This document shows positions 17,765 to 25,482 of a DNA stretch of 64,000 nt, in pieces. Made by a program: the position numbers and the translations under genes. Positions within the stretch are counted from its first letter, which is position 1. The number at the start of each line of letters is the position of its first letter. Under the pieces are notes generated by a model. The model ran no database searches, had not been told where the DNA came from, and worked only from the letters and a program-made list of their open reading frames with translations. This stretch comes from Ferrithrix thermotolerans DSM 19514 (lineage in GTDB: Bacteria; Actinomycetota; Acidimicrobiia; Acidimicrobiales; CAIXPF01), in assembly GCA_945906305.1 (NCBI GenBank), contig CAMDQT010000005.1:62001-126000 (forward strand). Direction: 5' to 3'.

Positions 17765-18565
17765 ATGGACCTGGGATTGAGCGGCAAGACGGCACTGGTG
17801 ACGGCCTCCTATCGGGGCACCGGACGGGGCATCGCCCGCGTCATGGCGGCCGAAGGGGCTTCGGTGCTCGTGCACGGCTTCGACCCCGACCCCGCCGAAG
17901 CCGTGGCGGCGGAACTGCGCGCCGCCGGCGGTGATGCCCGCGCCGTGGCCGGCGACCTGCTCAGCGACGCCGGGGTGGCGGCGCTGATGGCACAATGTGG
18001 CCCCGTCGACATCCTCGTTGCCAACTACGGCACCGCCGAGGGGGGCTCGTGGTTTGGTGAATCCACCGACGAGGCGGCGTGGTATGACAGCTACAACAAG
18101 AACGTGCTGAGCGCCGTTCGGGTGGTACGGGCGGCGGCAGGGCCCATGAAGGCCGCCGGCTGGGGGCGCATCATACTGATTGGTACGGTGGGCTCGGTGC
18201 GGCCAGGAACGCGCCAACCGCAGTACTACGTCGCCAAGGGCGCGCTGCCGGCCATGACCACCTCACTGGCCAAGGAACTCGGCGGGACGGGCATCACCGT
18301 AAACCTGGTCAGCCCCGGCATCATCGGCACCGACGAGGTTCGCGAGCGCTTCACCGAGCGGGCGGCGCGCCTGGGCCGGCCCACCGACTGGCCCTCGGTG
18401 CAGCAACTCATCTTCGAGCAGTTCATGGACCTACCCACCAAGCGAGTCCCCGACCCCGAGGATGTAGGCAGGGTGGTGGCGTTCTTGGCCGGGGAGACCG
18501 GCGCCTGCATTACCGGCGCCAACTACCACGTCGACGGTGGCGCCGCTGACGCCGTGACGCCCTAG
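17765..18565 (+). CDS. Short-chain dehydrogenase/reductase (SDR)
   Basis: A 266-residue SDR with a divergent cofactor loop TASYRGTGRG (13-22) and YxxxK as Tyr154 and Lys158. The residue 13 before the Tyr, normally the catalytic Ser, is Thr141, and the usual NNAG is ANYG. This resembles the 3-oxoacyl-ACP reductase-like group with altered motifs. The substrate is unknown. It diverges from the CoA-transferase gene with 66 bases between; TACATT lies nine bases before the ATG. Confidence 0.85.
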   Translation: MDLGLSGKTALVTASYRGTGRGIARVMAAEGASVLVHGFDPDPAEAVAAELRAAGGDARAVAGDLLSDAGVAALMAQCGPVDILVANYGTAEGGSWFGESTDEAAWYDSYNKNVLSAVRVVRAAAGPMKAAGWGRIILIGTVGSVRPGTRQPQYYVAKGALPAMTTSLAKELGGTGITVNLVSPGIIGTDEVRERFTERAARLGRPTDWPSVQQLIFEQFMDLPTKRVPDPEDVGRVVAFLAGETGACITGANYHVDGGAADAVTP

Positions 18566-18653
18566 GCCTGTAGCTGTCAGACTGGCCACCGTGACCGACA
18601 CCCGGTCGATCGCCTTGACCACTGAGGCGCTAGTTGCCCACGGGAGCACCGCG

Positions 18654-19115
18654 ATGGACATCAGGCGTATCACCGAGGTCGGCGTGGCAGTGCGCGATCT
18701 ACGCGCCGCCACCACGCTGCTCGTCGAACTGCTCGGCGGCGAAGCCGGGCCGGTGGTCGAGGTCGAGCGCTACACCATGCGATTCCGCATGGTTCGGGTG
18801 GGCAAGGTCGACTTCGAACTGATGGAACCGACCGCCCCGAGCGGGGTCATCCACGACTTCCTGGCGCGCCGGGGCGAGGGCTTACACCACATCGCTTTCG
18901 CCGTAGACGACATCGAGAACACCATGGCCACCCTGGCCGCCAAGCAGGTGGCCTGGGTGGACCCCGAGCCGATGAGCAGCCTCATGCCGGTCACCGACTA
19001 CGCCGGACGCACCTTCGCCAACAGCGAGATCCGCTTTGCCTTCACGCAACCGAAGTCGATTCTGGGCATCCTCTTCGAGTTCATCGAATACCCCGAGGGC
19101 TTCCAGACGCCCTGA
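18654..19115 (+). CDS. Vicinal oxygen chelate (VOC) protein, methylmalonyl-CoA-epimerase-like
   Basis: The 153-residue protein has the two beta-alpha-beta-beta-beta repeats of the glyoxalase/epimerase fold. Candidate metal ligands are the His in GLHHIAFAVDDIE and the Glu in LFEFIEY. The N-terminal His usual in methylmalonyl-CoA epimerase (DHIGIAV) is replaced in ITEVGVAV, so the metal site is incomplete or altered and epimerase activity is doubtful. ATG 18654 is chosen over an in-frame GTG at 18591 because GGGAG lies about eight bases before it. Confidence 0.78.
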   Translation: MDIRRITEVGVAVRDLRAATTLLVELLGGEAGPVVEVERYTMRFRMVRVGKVDFELMEPTAPSGVIHDFLARRGEGLHHIAFAVDDIENTMATLAAKQVAWVDPEPMSSLMPVTDYAGRTFANSEIRFAFTQPKSILGILFEFIEYPEGFQTP

Positions 19116-19172
19116 TCCCAGGTCCCCATCTGGCCGCCTTCGCGCCGCCAAGGCCTGGCCGGCGTGGTGCGC

Positions 19173-19931
19173 TCAACCCCGGCCGGCGAAGGGCATCTTG
19201 GTCGCCATGATGGTCATGAACGCGATGTTGGCATCGAGCGGTAGGGCGGCCATGTGCAAAACCGCATCGGCCACCGCCTGCACATCCATGACCGGCTCGA
19301 CCATGATCCGGCCGTCGGGCTGGGCCACGCCCTTCACCATCCGCTCCGTCATTGGGGTGTGAGCATTGCCGATGTCGATCTGTCCGCAGGCGATGTCGTA
19401 GCGGCGACCGTCGAGCGAAGTCGAGCGGGTGAGCCCGGTGATGGCGTGCTTGGTGGCGGTGTAGGGCGCCGAGTTCGGCCGCGGCACATGGGCCGAGATC
19501 GACCCGTTGTTAATAATGCGGCCACCGCGGGGGTCCTGGTCCTTCATGATCACAAACGCGGCCTGAGTACAGAAGAACGGGCCGTTGAGGTTCACCCCCA
19601 CCACGGTGAGCCACTGCGCCGGTGTCAACTCCTCGAGCGGGATTGGCGGGGCGCCACTGCCGGCGTTGTTGAACAGCACATCGAGGCGGCCGAAGCGAGC
19701 GACCGCGGCGGCGAACAACTGCTGAACTGCGACCGGATCGGATACATCCGCCGGGTGCACCAGCACCCTTTCGGGTTCCGCCCCAGACTGTGCGACGCTC
19801 TCGTTGAGCGCGTCGAGACGTCGGCCGCAGAGGACGACCGAGTAGCCGTGCTGGAGGAACGTCACCGCAGTGGCCCGGCCGATGCCGCTGCCAGCCCCGG
19901 TGATGAGCGCCACCCGGTTCGTCGTGGTCAT
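19173..19931 (-). CDS. Short-chain dehydrogenase/reductase (SDR)
   Basis: A classical 252-residue [11 protein letters not shown] (11-18) binds NAD(P), NNAG is at 88-91, and the catalytic triad is Ser144, Tyr157 and Lys161. It is followed on the same strand upstream by a DUF2237 gene and a SnoaL-like gene, with only 13 bases between SDR and DUF2237, so the three probably form an operon. The substrate is unknown. A GGGGA precedes the ATG. Confidence 0.9.
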   Translation of the reverse strand: MTTTNRVALITGAGSGIGRATAVTFLQHGYSVVLCGRRLDALNESVAQSGAEPERVLVHPADVSDPVAVQQLFAAAVARFGRLDVLFNNAGSGAPPIPLEELTPAQWLTVVGVNLNGPFFCTQAAFVIMKDQDPRGGRIINNGSISAHVPRPNSAPYTATKHAITGLTRSTSLDGRRYDIACGQIDIGNAHTPMTERMVKGVAQPDGRIMVEPVMDVQAVADAVLHMAALPLDANIAFMTIMATKMPFAGRG

Positions 19932-19944
19932 GATCGGTCCCCGT

Positions 19945-20337
19945 TCACTTCTCGAGGCCGCTGAGGTCGCCGGGCACATCCACTGCGTGCTCCTGCAGCG
20001 CCTCGAACGGCACGATCTCCAACGCCTTCTCATGGGTACAGGCCAGCACCACGGGGGCGGCGGCACCATCGTGGTGCGCCCGCAGCCAGTTCACCGCCGT
20101 CACACACCATCGGTCACCGGGTACCAGACCAGGGAAGCGATACTGCGCCATTGGTGTGATCAAGTCGTTGCCAATGCTGCGCTGGTGGGCCAGGAACTCC
20201 GCGGTGACCACGGCGCAGATCGTGTGGCTGCCGAGGTCCTGGGGACCGGTGGAACAACAGCCGTCCCGATGAAAGCCCGTCAGCGGATCGATGCCGCACA
20301 GTTCGAGTTCACCGCCAAGGACGTTGCGCTCAGTCAT
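19945..20337 (-). CDS. DUF2237 family protein
   Basis: The 130-residue protein matches the conserved bacterial DUF2237/COG3651 family of unknown function. Diagnostic segments are [53 protein letters not shown] and [10 protein letters not shown]. Conserved cysteines are Cys14, Cys27, Cys28 and Cys41, suggesting a metal or redox role, which is unproven. Its ATG overlaps the stop of the upstream SnoaL-like gene (ATGA). Confidence 0.9.
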   Translation of the reverse strand: MTERNVLGGELELCGIDPLTGFHRDGCCSTGPQDLGSHTICAVVTAEFLAHQRSIGNDLITPMAQYRFPGLVPGDRWCVTAVNWLRAHHDGAAAPVVLACTHEKALEIVPFEALQEHAVDVPGDLSGLEK

Positions 20338-20753
20338 GAGGCTTCCCAGCCCATGGCGCGCGCCGCCACGACGGTGTCCGCGTATTCCTCGATGTTCACA
20401 ATGCGGCCTTCGCGCACCTCGTACACCCAGCAGTACTGGTTGTCGTAGGGCCGACCGGTGGCCTTGGCGGTGGCCTTCAAGCGCTGCTGCACCACGGCGA
20501 AGGCCCCGTCGACGATGGTGCGACGAACCTCAAGGTTGAAGGGCTGCTTGATGTCGAACATGGTCTTGACCAGCTCACGACCCAACGCGTCGGCGATGGC
20601 GGTGGCACCGGTGAGCGGAGCGATAGGGGCGGACTGCGGTGGATCCCAGTGACAGTCATCGGCGAGTAGTTCCAGCAGGCGCTCCCGGTTCCCGCGGCCC
20701 AGCGCCTCGTAGTAAGCCTCGATGACGGTGCGGGTGGTCTCGGTGTCGCTCAT
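20334..20753 (-). CDS. SnoaL-like / ketosteroid-isomerase-fold protein
   Basis: A 139-residue NTF2-like protein starting MSDTETTRTVIEAYYEALGRG. It contains LLADDCHWDPP and a C-terminal CWVYEVREGRIVNIEEYADT, both usual in polyketide cyclase or limonene-epoxide-hydrolase-like folds. The Arg/Asp pair needed for epoxide hydrolysis is not evident, so no reaction is assigned. The start lies downstream of an AGGATGG. It overlaps DUF2237 by four bases and heads the three-gene minus-strand operon. Confidence 0.82.
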   Translation of the reverse strand: MSDTETTRTVIEAYYEALGRGNRERLLELLADDCHWDPPQSAPIAPLTGATAIADALGRELVKTMFDIKQPFNLEVRRTIVDGAFAVVQQRLKATAKATGRPYDNQYCWVYEVREGRIVNIEEYADTVVAARAMGWEAS

Positions 20754-20876
20754 GACGCCATCCTGCCATCCGTGGCGCAGCAGCGCGGCGCGGAGGAACG
20801 GCGCGACCGAAAAGCTGGTTGGGACAGCCCAGGTCGGGCGAGGCTCACGGTCGCCTTTGCGTATCGGGAGTAGACC

Positions 20877-20882
20877 TAGGCT
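20877..20882 (+). promoter_or_regulatory. Putative -10 box (TAGGCT) before the N-acetyltransferase gene
   Basis: TAGGCT ends six bases before ATG 20889, with no Shine-Dalgarno sequence: a leaderless-type arrangement. Confidence 0.5.
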
Positions 20883-20888
20883 GGCTCG

Positions 20889-21725
20889 ATGAGCAGCCTG
20901 GACGGCGCCGGACCCCTCGAGCGGCGTGACCTTGACCAGTATTTCGCCCGGATCGGCCACGGTGGCGACCGCTCACCCACCTTGGCCACCCTCCAAGCGA
21001 TCGTGGCCCGACAGACCGAGGCCATCGCCTTCGAGAACCTCACGCCACTGACCGCAGCCCCAGTCGTTCTGGCCAGCCGCGACCTACAGGACAAGTTGGT
21101 AGCACGACGCCGCGGCGGCTACTGCTACGAATTGAACCTGCTCACCGCCGACGTACTGAGCTCGCTCGGCTACGCGGTAACCCCGCTCGCCGCTCGGGTG
21201 GTGTGGAACCGCGCCGAGAACGACGAGACCCCCCGCAACCACTTGTTGCTTCGTGTGGACCTGCCCGAAGGCCCCCATCTCGTGGACACCGGCTTTGGCG
21301 GGCTGACCCTCACTGGGGTGTTGCGCCTCGACGAGGGAGCAACCCAAACAACGCCCCACGAAACATTCCGACTTCAGGCCCGCGGCGATGGCTACGTGTT
21401 GCAGGTCGAACTACGCGGTGTTTGGCGCTCGGTGTACCTCTTCAACCTCGAGGCCGAGCTTCGCGTCGATGCCGAAGTGAGCAACTGGCACACCTCCACC
21501 CACCCCAGCTCGCTGTTCGTCAACCACCTCATCGCGGCGCGGCCCGCGGCCGATCGCCGGTTCGCGTTGAGCGACAACGTGCACACCGTGCACCACCGCG
21601 ACGGCTCACGCCAGCAGACCCAGTTGCGTAGCGTGGCGGAGTTGGAGACGGTCCTAGAGCGCGACTTCCTGCTCGATCTGTCGAACATCAGCGGACTGCG
21701 TGCCGCCCTGGCCCGGTTCGTTTAA
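20889..21725 (+). CDS. nat: Arylamine N-acetyltransferase
   Basis: A 278-residue NAT that transfers acetyl (or another acyl) from CoA to arylamines. The protease-like triad is complete: Cys79 in RRGGYCYE, His118 in RNHLLLRV and Asp133 in LVDTGFGG. Length equals the usual bacterial 275-285. In mycobacteria nat belongs to a cholesterol-catabolism cluster, where it may use propionyl-CoA; here the neighbour is an acyl-CoA dehydrogenase, compatible with but not proof of that link. Its TAA stop overlaps the stop of the converging gene in the palindrome TTAA. Confidence 0.93.
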   Translation: MSSLDGAGPLERRDLDQYFARIGHGGDRSPTLATLQAIVARQTEAIAFENLTPLTAAPVVLASRDLQDKLVARRRGGYCYELNLLTADVLSSLGYAVTPLAARVVWNRAENDETPRNHLLLRVDLPEGPHLVDTGFGGLTLTGVLRLDEGATQTTPHETFRLQARGDGYVLQVELRGVWRSVYLFNLEAELRVDAEVSNWHTSTHPSSLFVNHLIAARPAADRRFALSDNVHTVHHRDGSRQQTQLRSVAELETVLERDFLLDLSNISGLRAALARFV

Positions 21726-22927
21726 GCCTCGGCCGCCTGGGCTTCGGGCCGGTCGCGAAACAGCGACCGGGCAATGACCACGTTCTGGATCTCGGTGGCG
21801 CCGTCGAGATAGCTCGCCACCTTGGCCGCGGCGAAGTGGCGAGCGAGCGGATGGTCCTGGCGAAGCCCATCGGCGCCCATGACCGCCATGCATTGGGCGA
21901 TTCCGTCCAGCGCGACCCGGGTGGCGAACTTCTTGGCATGCGCCGCAGCCACCGACGCGCCCGGCGCGCCGTGCTGCACCGCTTGCGCCGCGTCATAGGC
22001 CAGTCGACGGGCGGCGACCAGATCGGTGGCCACATCGGCCAGCATCCACTGAACACCCTGGAAATCGGCCACCGTCTGGGCGAAGGCCGCCCGCCGGCGG
22101 GTGTGTGCCACCGCCCGCTCGAGGGCGTCGGCCAGCATGGCCGAACACATTGCAGCTACCACCGCCCGCGCCGCGTCGATACCCTCCATCGCCGCCCGGA
22201 ACCCGTGACCCACCGGGACGAAGAGGTCGTCCTCGCCCAACCGCACCGCCCGGAAGCCAAACCCCCCGGCGCCCATGGCATGGGCCCCCAACATGGCATA
22301 CGGATCGGTACGGACCACTCCCGGCCTATCGGCTTCGACCAGAAACGCGGCGATTCCGCGCCAACCTGCGTACGCATCGGTCTGGGCGTACACGGCCAGC
22401 ACGTCGGCATGGGCGGCATTGGTGATCCAACTCTTGTCGCCATCGAGCTGCCACCCACGACCGTCATGGTCTGGCGCCGCAGTCGTGCGAAGTGCCGCGG
22501 CGTCGCTGCCGCCGGTGGGTTCGGTGAGCAAAAAGGCACCCAAACGTTCGCCCGCGATCATCGGGCCCAGCAACGCCGCCCGTTGATGGTCCGCGCCGCG
22601 ACGGGCGATGGCCCCAACCAAATTGTTGTGCACCACCAACACGAAGGCGAAGGCCAGATCGACGCGGGCCAACTCCTCCATGACGCGGGCCATGGCCACC
22701 ACACCGATACCCCCGCCGCCAACCTCGACGGGAGCGAGCAGCCCGCCAAGCCCGGCCTCGGCCGCAAGGCTCACAACCTCACGGGGCAACGCCCGCGCCG
22801 CCTCCCACTGCGCGGCACCAGGGGCGAGGACCTCGCGCGCGAACGCCGCGGCCGTGCCGATGCGACGCCGTTCGTTTGGGCCGAGACCCAACTCGTCGTC
22901 CCCGGGGATGCCGGCCAGCGCTGCCAT
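21722..22927 (-). CDS. Acyl-CoA dehydrogenase
   Basis: A 401-residue FAD enzyme for alpha,beta-oxidation of an acyl-CoA. FLLTEPTGGSDAAALRT and WQLDGDKSWITNAAHADV are the family signatures. YLDGATEIQN near the C-terminus (about 375-385) holds the Glu that serves as catalytic base in most members. The start is supported by a TAGGGT box six bases upstream. It is transcribed back to back with another acyl-CoA dehydrogenase-fold gene at 22996; the two share a 68-base intergenic region. Confidence 0.92.
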   Translation of the reverse strand: MAALAGIPGDDELGLGPNERRRIGTAAAFAREVLAPGAAQWEAARALPREVVSLAAEAGLGGLLAPVEVGGGGIGVVAMARVMEELARVDLAFAFVLVVHNNLVGAIARRGADHQRAALLGPMIAGERLGAFLLTEPTGGSDAAALRTTAAPDHDGRGWQLDGDKSWITNAAHADVLAVYAQTDAYAGWRGIAAFLVEADRPGVVRTDPYAMLGAHAMGAGGFGFRAVRLGEDDLFVPVGHGFRAAMEGIDAARAVVAAMCSAMLADALERAVAHTRRRAAFAQTVADFQGVQWMLADVATDLVAARRLAYDAAQAVQHGAPGASVAAAHAKKFATRVALDGIAQCMAVMGADGLRQDHPLARHFAAAKVASYLDGATEIQNVVIARSLFRDRPEAQAAEA

Positions 22928-22933
22928 GGTCGG

Positions 22934-22939
22934 ACCCTA
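22934..22939 (-). promoter_or_regulatory. Putative -10 box (TAGGGT) of the acyl-CoA dehydrogenase gene
   Basis: TAGGGT on the minus strand ends six bases before ATG 22927. The opposite gene has the same hexamer at 22983-22988, making a compact divergent promoter pair. Confidence 0.5.
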
Positions 22940-22982
22940 GGCCACAGCGGCCATCGCTGGGCGAGCCCAGACGCTCACGCCC

Positions 22983-22988
22983 TAGGGT
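22983..22988 (+). promoter_or_regulatory. Putative -10 box (TAGGGT)
   Basis: TAGGGT ends seven bases before ATG 22996, with no Shine-Dalgarno sequence. Confidence 0.5.
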
Positions 22989-22995
22989 TGGGCCC

Positions 22996-24198
22996 ATGGC
23001 CACCAGCTCCGTGCGTGCGGGCACACCCACCTGGACCGAGCACCCGATCCTCGACGCGGTCCGCGCCCTAGGCCCCGAGATCGTGGCCTGTGGCGACGAG
23101 ATCGAACGCGCCGGCCGTCTGCCGGACACCCTGGCCGCGGCGTTGGGCCAGACGGGTGTTTTTCAGATGTACGTCCCGCGGTCGGTGGGCGGACTCGAGG
23201 TCCACCCACTCACGGCATTCGCCGTGGCCGAGGAGCTTGCCCGCCACGATGGGTCAACCGGCTGGTGTGCCCAGGTCTCCTCCGCAGTGACCGTGTTCCT
23301 CGCCTGGTTGAACCCCGATGAGCTCGCAGCGATGGTGGCGACGGGGCCATTACATGTCGCCGGATCCGCTCGACCTCTCGGAACGGCCGATGCCGTGCCC
23401 GGCGGCTACATCGTCCGGGGCCATTGGAACTACGCCAGCGGCGTACGGCACGCCAACTGGTTCCTCGGCACCTGCTTCGTCACCCGGCCCGACGGCCGCA
23501 AGGTTGCCCGATCGATGTTGATCCCCACCGCGGAGGGCACCATCGTGTCCAACTGGAACGTGATGGGTATGCGAGGCACCGGCAGCGACGACTTCGTGCT
23601 CGAGGAGGTCTTCGTGCCCGAAGCCCGCGTGGCGCAGCGCCGCTGGATCGAAAAGCGCAACGAACCCCTCTACGACCCCCGTCTGATGATGGTGGCCGCG
23701 TGGGCACCGACCGCGGGGGTCGGCATCGGCCTGGCCCGTGGGGCCATTGACGCCTTGGCGGCCATCGGGGCCCGTAGCTCCGCCGGATCACCCGTGGCTC
23801 TACGCGACCGCGAAGGCGTGCAGGAGGCGATGGGCCGCGCCGAAGTGATCGCCTCATCGGCGCGGGCCTATGTCGTGCAGGCCATCGGGGCCGCGTGGGA
23901 GGCGGTGGGAGATGTGCCCAACGCCGAGCTCGAAGGGCTGGTGGCCCGAGCCCAGTTGGCCATCACCCACTCTCTCAACGCGGCCGTGCAAGTGGCCGAT
24001 ATGGCGTTCCACGCGGCCGGCACGAACGCCATCTCCACCGCCAACCGGCTGGAGCGGTTCCTACGCGACGCCCATACCGCCGTGCAGCACTCGGCCGGCC
24101 AGCCGGTGCATATCCGCGCCGGGGGCCGGGTGCTCTTCGGGCTCGACCCCGGACCGGTGGACCCCACCCGTGAGGGCCCCGTCACTCCTCGCCCCTAA
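22996..24198 (+). CDS. Acyl-CoA-dehydrogenase-fold flavin enzyme, HsaA/flavin monooxygenase-like group
   Basis: A 400-residue protein with the acyl-CoA dehydrogenase fold (VPRSVGGLEVHP, GGYIVRGHWNYASGVRHANW, NVMGMRGTGSDDFVLEEVFVP). It lacks the GGSD/TEIQ signatures of true dehydrogenases. The GHWNYASGVRHA and MRGTGSDD segments are typical of the group that contains flavin-dependent hydroxylases such as HsaA and HpaB-type C2 components, which take reduced flavin from a separate reductase. No reductase is adjacent. Whether it dehydrogenates or hydroxylates is open. A related gene lies at 60906. Confidence 0.85.
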   Translation: MATSSVRAGTPTWTEHPILDAVRALGPEIVACGDEIERAGRLPDTLAAALGQTGVFQMYVPRSVGGLEVHPLTAFAVAEELARHDGSTGWCAQVSSAVTVFLAWLNPDELAAMVATGPLHVAGSARPLGTADAVPGGYIVRGHWNYASGVRHANWFLGTCFVTRPDGRKVARSMLIPTAEGTIVSNWNVMGMRGTGSDDFVLEEVFVPEARVAQRRWIEKRNEPLYDPRLMMVAAWAPTAGVGIGLARGAIDALAAIGARSSAGSPVALRDREGVQEAMGRAEVIASSARAYVVQAIGAAWEAVGDVPNAELEGLVARAQLAITHSLNAAVQVADMAFHAAGTNAISTANRLERFLRDAHTAVQHSAGQPVHIRAGGRVLFGLDPGPVDPTREGPVTPRP

Positions 24199-24225
24199 AC
24201 GCGTCGGCGGCTCGCACCCATCGGG

Positions 24226-24750
24226 TCAGCTCAGCTCTACCGGGGTCTCCTGCGGCTCGAGCCGATAGTGAAAATCGCAATGGGAGGCCCCGCCCATGAT
24301 CGTCTGGGTCCGGGTGAACTCGATGTGCTCGTTGAATCCCTCAATCATCGTGCCATCACGGTTACAGGACAGCAACGCCCCCAACTCGGCGATGCCTAGG
24401 GCGCGGTACATCTCCGCATACCGGCAACGGGTCACGTTGAAGGCATAGTCGCTATCGGTATGGGTGAGGACCTCGATGACCAGCGCGTCATCTTGGGTCC
24501 ATGCCGACATCGTGCCGGCGAAGGTGCGTAGGTCGTTGCCACCGACCAGTTCTGCCAGCCCCCTTCCCTGGGTGCGGGCCACGTCGACGACAACGTCGCG
24601 CGCGAGCTCCAGCACGCGTTGCCGACCGAACTCGGCCGCGAAGCGCTCAATGAGGGGGGCCACAATGCGGGCCTCGATCTCGCGCCGACGGAGCACACCA
24701 ATCTCGTTGAGGGTGTCGGGTGTGCTGGCGGCAGGGTCGCCGTTGGTCAT
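24226..24750 (-). CDS. L-2-amino-thiazoline-4-carboxylic acid hydrolase family protein
   Basis: The 174-residue protein fits the ATC hydrolase family known from pseudomonad conversion of aminothiazoline carboxylate to cysteine. Conserved elements are GVLRRREIEARIVAPLIE, VTRCRYAEMYRALG, LLSCNRDG, FTRTQTIM and ASHCDFHY. The three conserved cysteines Cys109, Cys129 and Cys158 are present. No partner carbamoyl-cysteine hydrolase is nearby, and many family members may do something else, so the reaction is tentative. GGAG precedes ATG 24750. It diverges from the PPOX gene. Confidence 0.78.
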   Translation of the reverse strand: MTNGDPAASTPDTLNEIGVLRRREIEARIVAPLIERFAAEFGRQRVLELARDVVVDVARTQGRGLAELVGGNDLRTFAGTMSAWTQDDALVIEVLTHTDSDYAFNVTRCRYAEMYRALGIAELGALLSCNRDGTMIEGFNEHIEFTRTQTIMGGASHCDFHYRLEPQETPVELS

Positions 24751-24872
24751 CGGGGCTCTCCTCGATCTACCGCCGCGGTACGGCGACGTGTCCAAGCCTG
24801 CCATGCCATTGGGTCAGTCGCCCGAACCAACCCACTATCGTCGATCGTTCACGGCGACCCCGGAGGTTTCCC

Positions 24873-25340
24873 ATGCCCGACGATGTCGAACCCGTCGACC
24901 TGATCGCGGTCCAGACGCTGTTGTCGACGGAGGCCGGGCTGTGCGTGCTGAGCCTGGCCCGACCCGACGGAACGGTCTCCTCGTCGCTGGTCAATGCTGG
25001 CCTGCTCGAACATCCCGATGGCCGCGGGCCGGTGCTGGGGTTGCTGGCGAGGTCCTCCGCCTACAAGACGCGACGGCTACGCCGCGATCCTCGAGCCACC
25101 TTGACCGTGAGTCGGGCGTGGCAGTGGCAGGCGGTCGAGGGTGCGGTGAGTTTGATCGGGCCCGAGGATTCCCACCCTGCCTGCCCTCAAGACGCGCTCC
25201 CGAGCCTGCTTCGAGCCATCTTTGTCGCGGCTGGCGGCACCCATGATGATTGGGACCATTTCGACGAGGTCATGGTCAGTGAGGCGCGTACCGCTCTCCT
25301 GCTCGTTCCTCGCCGGGTGTACGGCATCGCCCAGCGTTGA
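24873..25340 (+). CDS. PPOX-class, probably F420-dependent, flavin/deazaflavin-binding protein
   Basis: A 155-residue split-barrel protein. LCVLSLARPDGTVSSSLVNAGLLEH is the first barrel sheet, SAYKTRRLRRDPRATLTVS is the cofactor-phosphate-binding segment, and WQWQAVEGAVSLIGPED follows, as in the TIGR03618-type F420-binding group. Such proteins reduce or oxidise small substrates with F420, FMN or similar. GGAGG lies six bases before the ATG. The gene stands alone, upstream of the lhr leader. Confidence 0.82.
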   Translation: MPDDVEPVDLIAVQTLLSTEAGLCVLSLARPDGTVSSSLVNAGLLEHPDGRGPVLGLLARSSAYKTRRLRRDPRATLTVSRAWQWQAVEGAVSLIGPEDSHPACPQDALPSLLRAIFVAAGGTHDDWDHFDEVMVSEARTALLLVPRRVYGIAQR

Positions 25341-25397
25341 GAAACCGGCGGTACGGACACGCCGGCCGGCCGACACTTCAGTGTCATACCCCGGCCC

Positions 25398-25403
25398 TAA
25401 CCT
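25398..25403 (+). promoter_or_regulatory. Putative -10 box (TAACCT) of the lhr transcription unit
   Basis: TAACCT ends seven bases before the ATG at 25411 of a 23-codon frame, suggesting a leaderless transcript that begins with that small frame rather than with lhr. Confidence 0.45.
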
Positions 25404-25410
25404 GTCACTC

Positions 25411-25482
25411 ATGGTGGACCAGGTGGCCCCTTCAGGCCGAGCTGAGAGGCCCCGCGCCGCGCCCGGTGGCGTAGCCCGATGA
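25411..25482 (+). CDS. Small upstream reading frame overlapping the lhr start (candidate leader peptide)
   Basis: A 23-residue frame from ATG 25411 to TGA 25480-25482, starting MVDQVAPSGR and rich in Arg, Ala and Pro. Its stop overlaps lhr's ATG as ATGA. The lhr start itself has neither a Shine-Dalgarno sequence nor a TANNNT box at the right distance, whereas the small frame does have a box. Ribosomes may therefore reach lhr by termination-reinitiation. No homologue is known to me; the product may be irrelevant and only its translation functional. Confidence 0.4.
   Translation: MVDQVAPSGRAERPRAAPGGVAR

Noticed and set aside
17699-18217. Extension of the CoA-transferase at 16511 towards 18217
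   Set aside because: It overlaps the divergent SDR, which has intact cofactor and YxxxK motifs.
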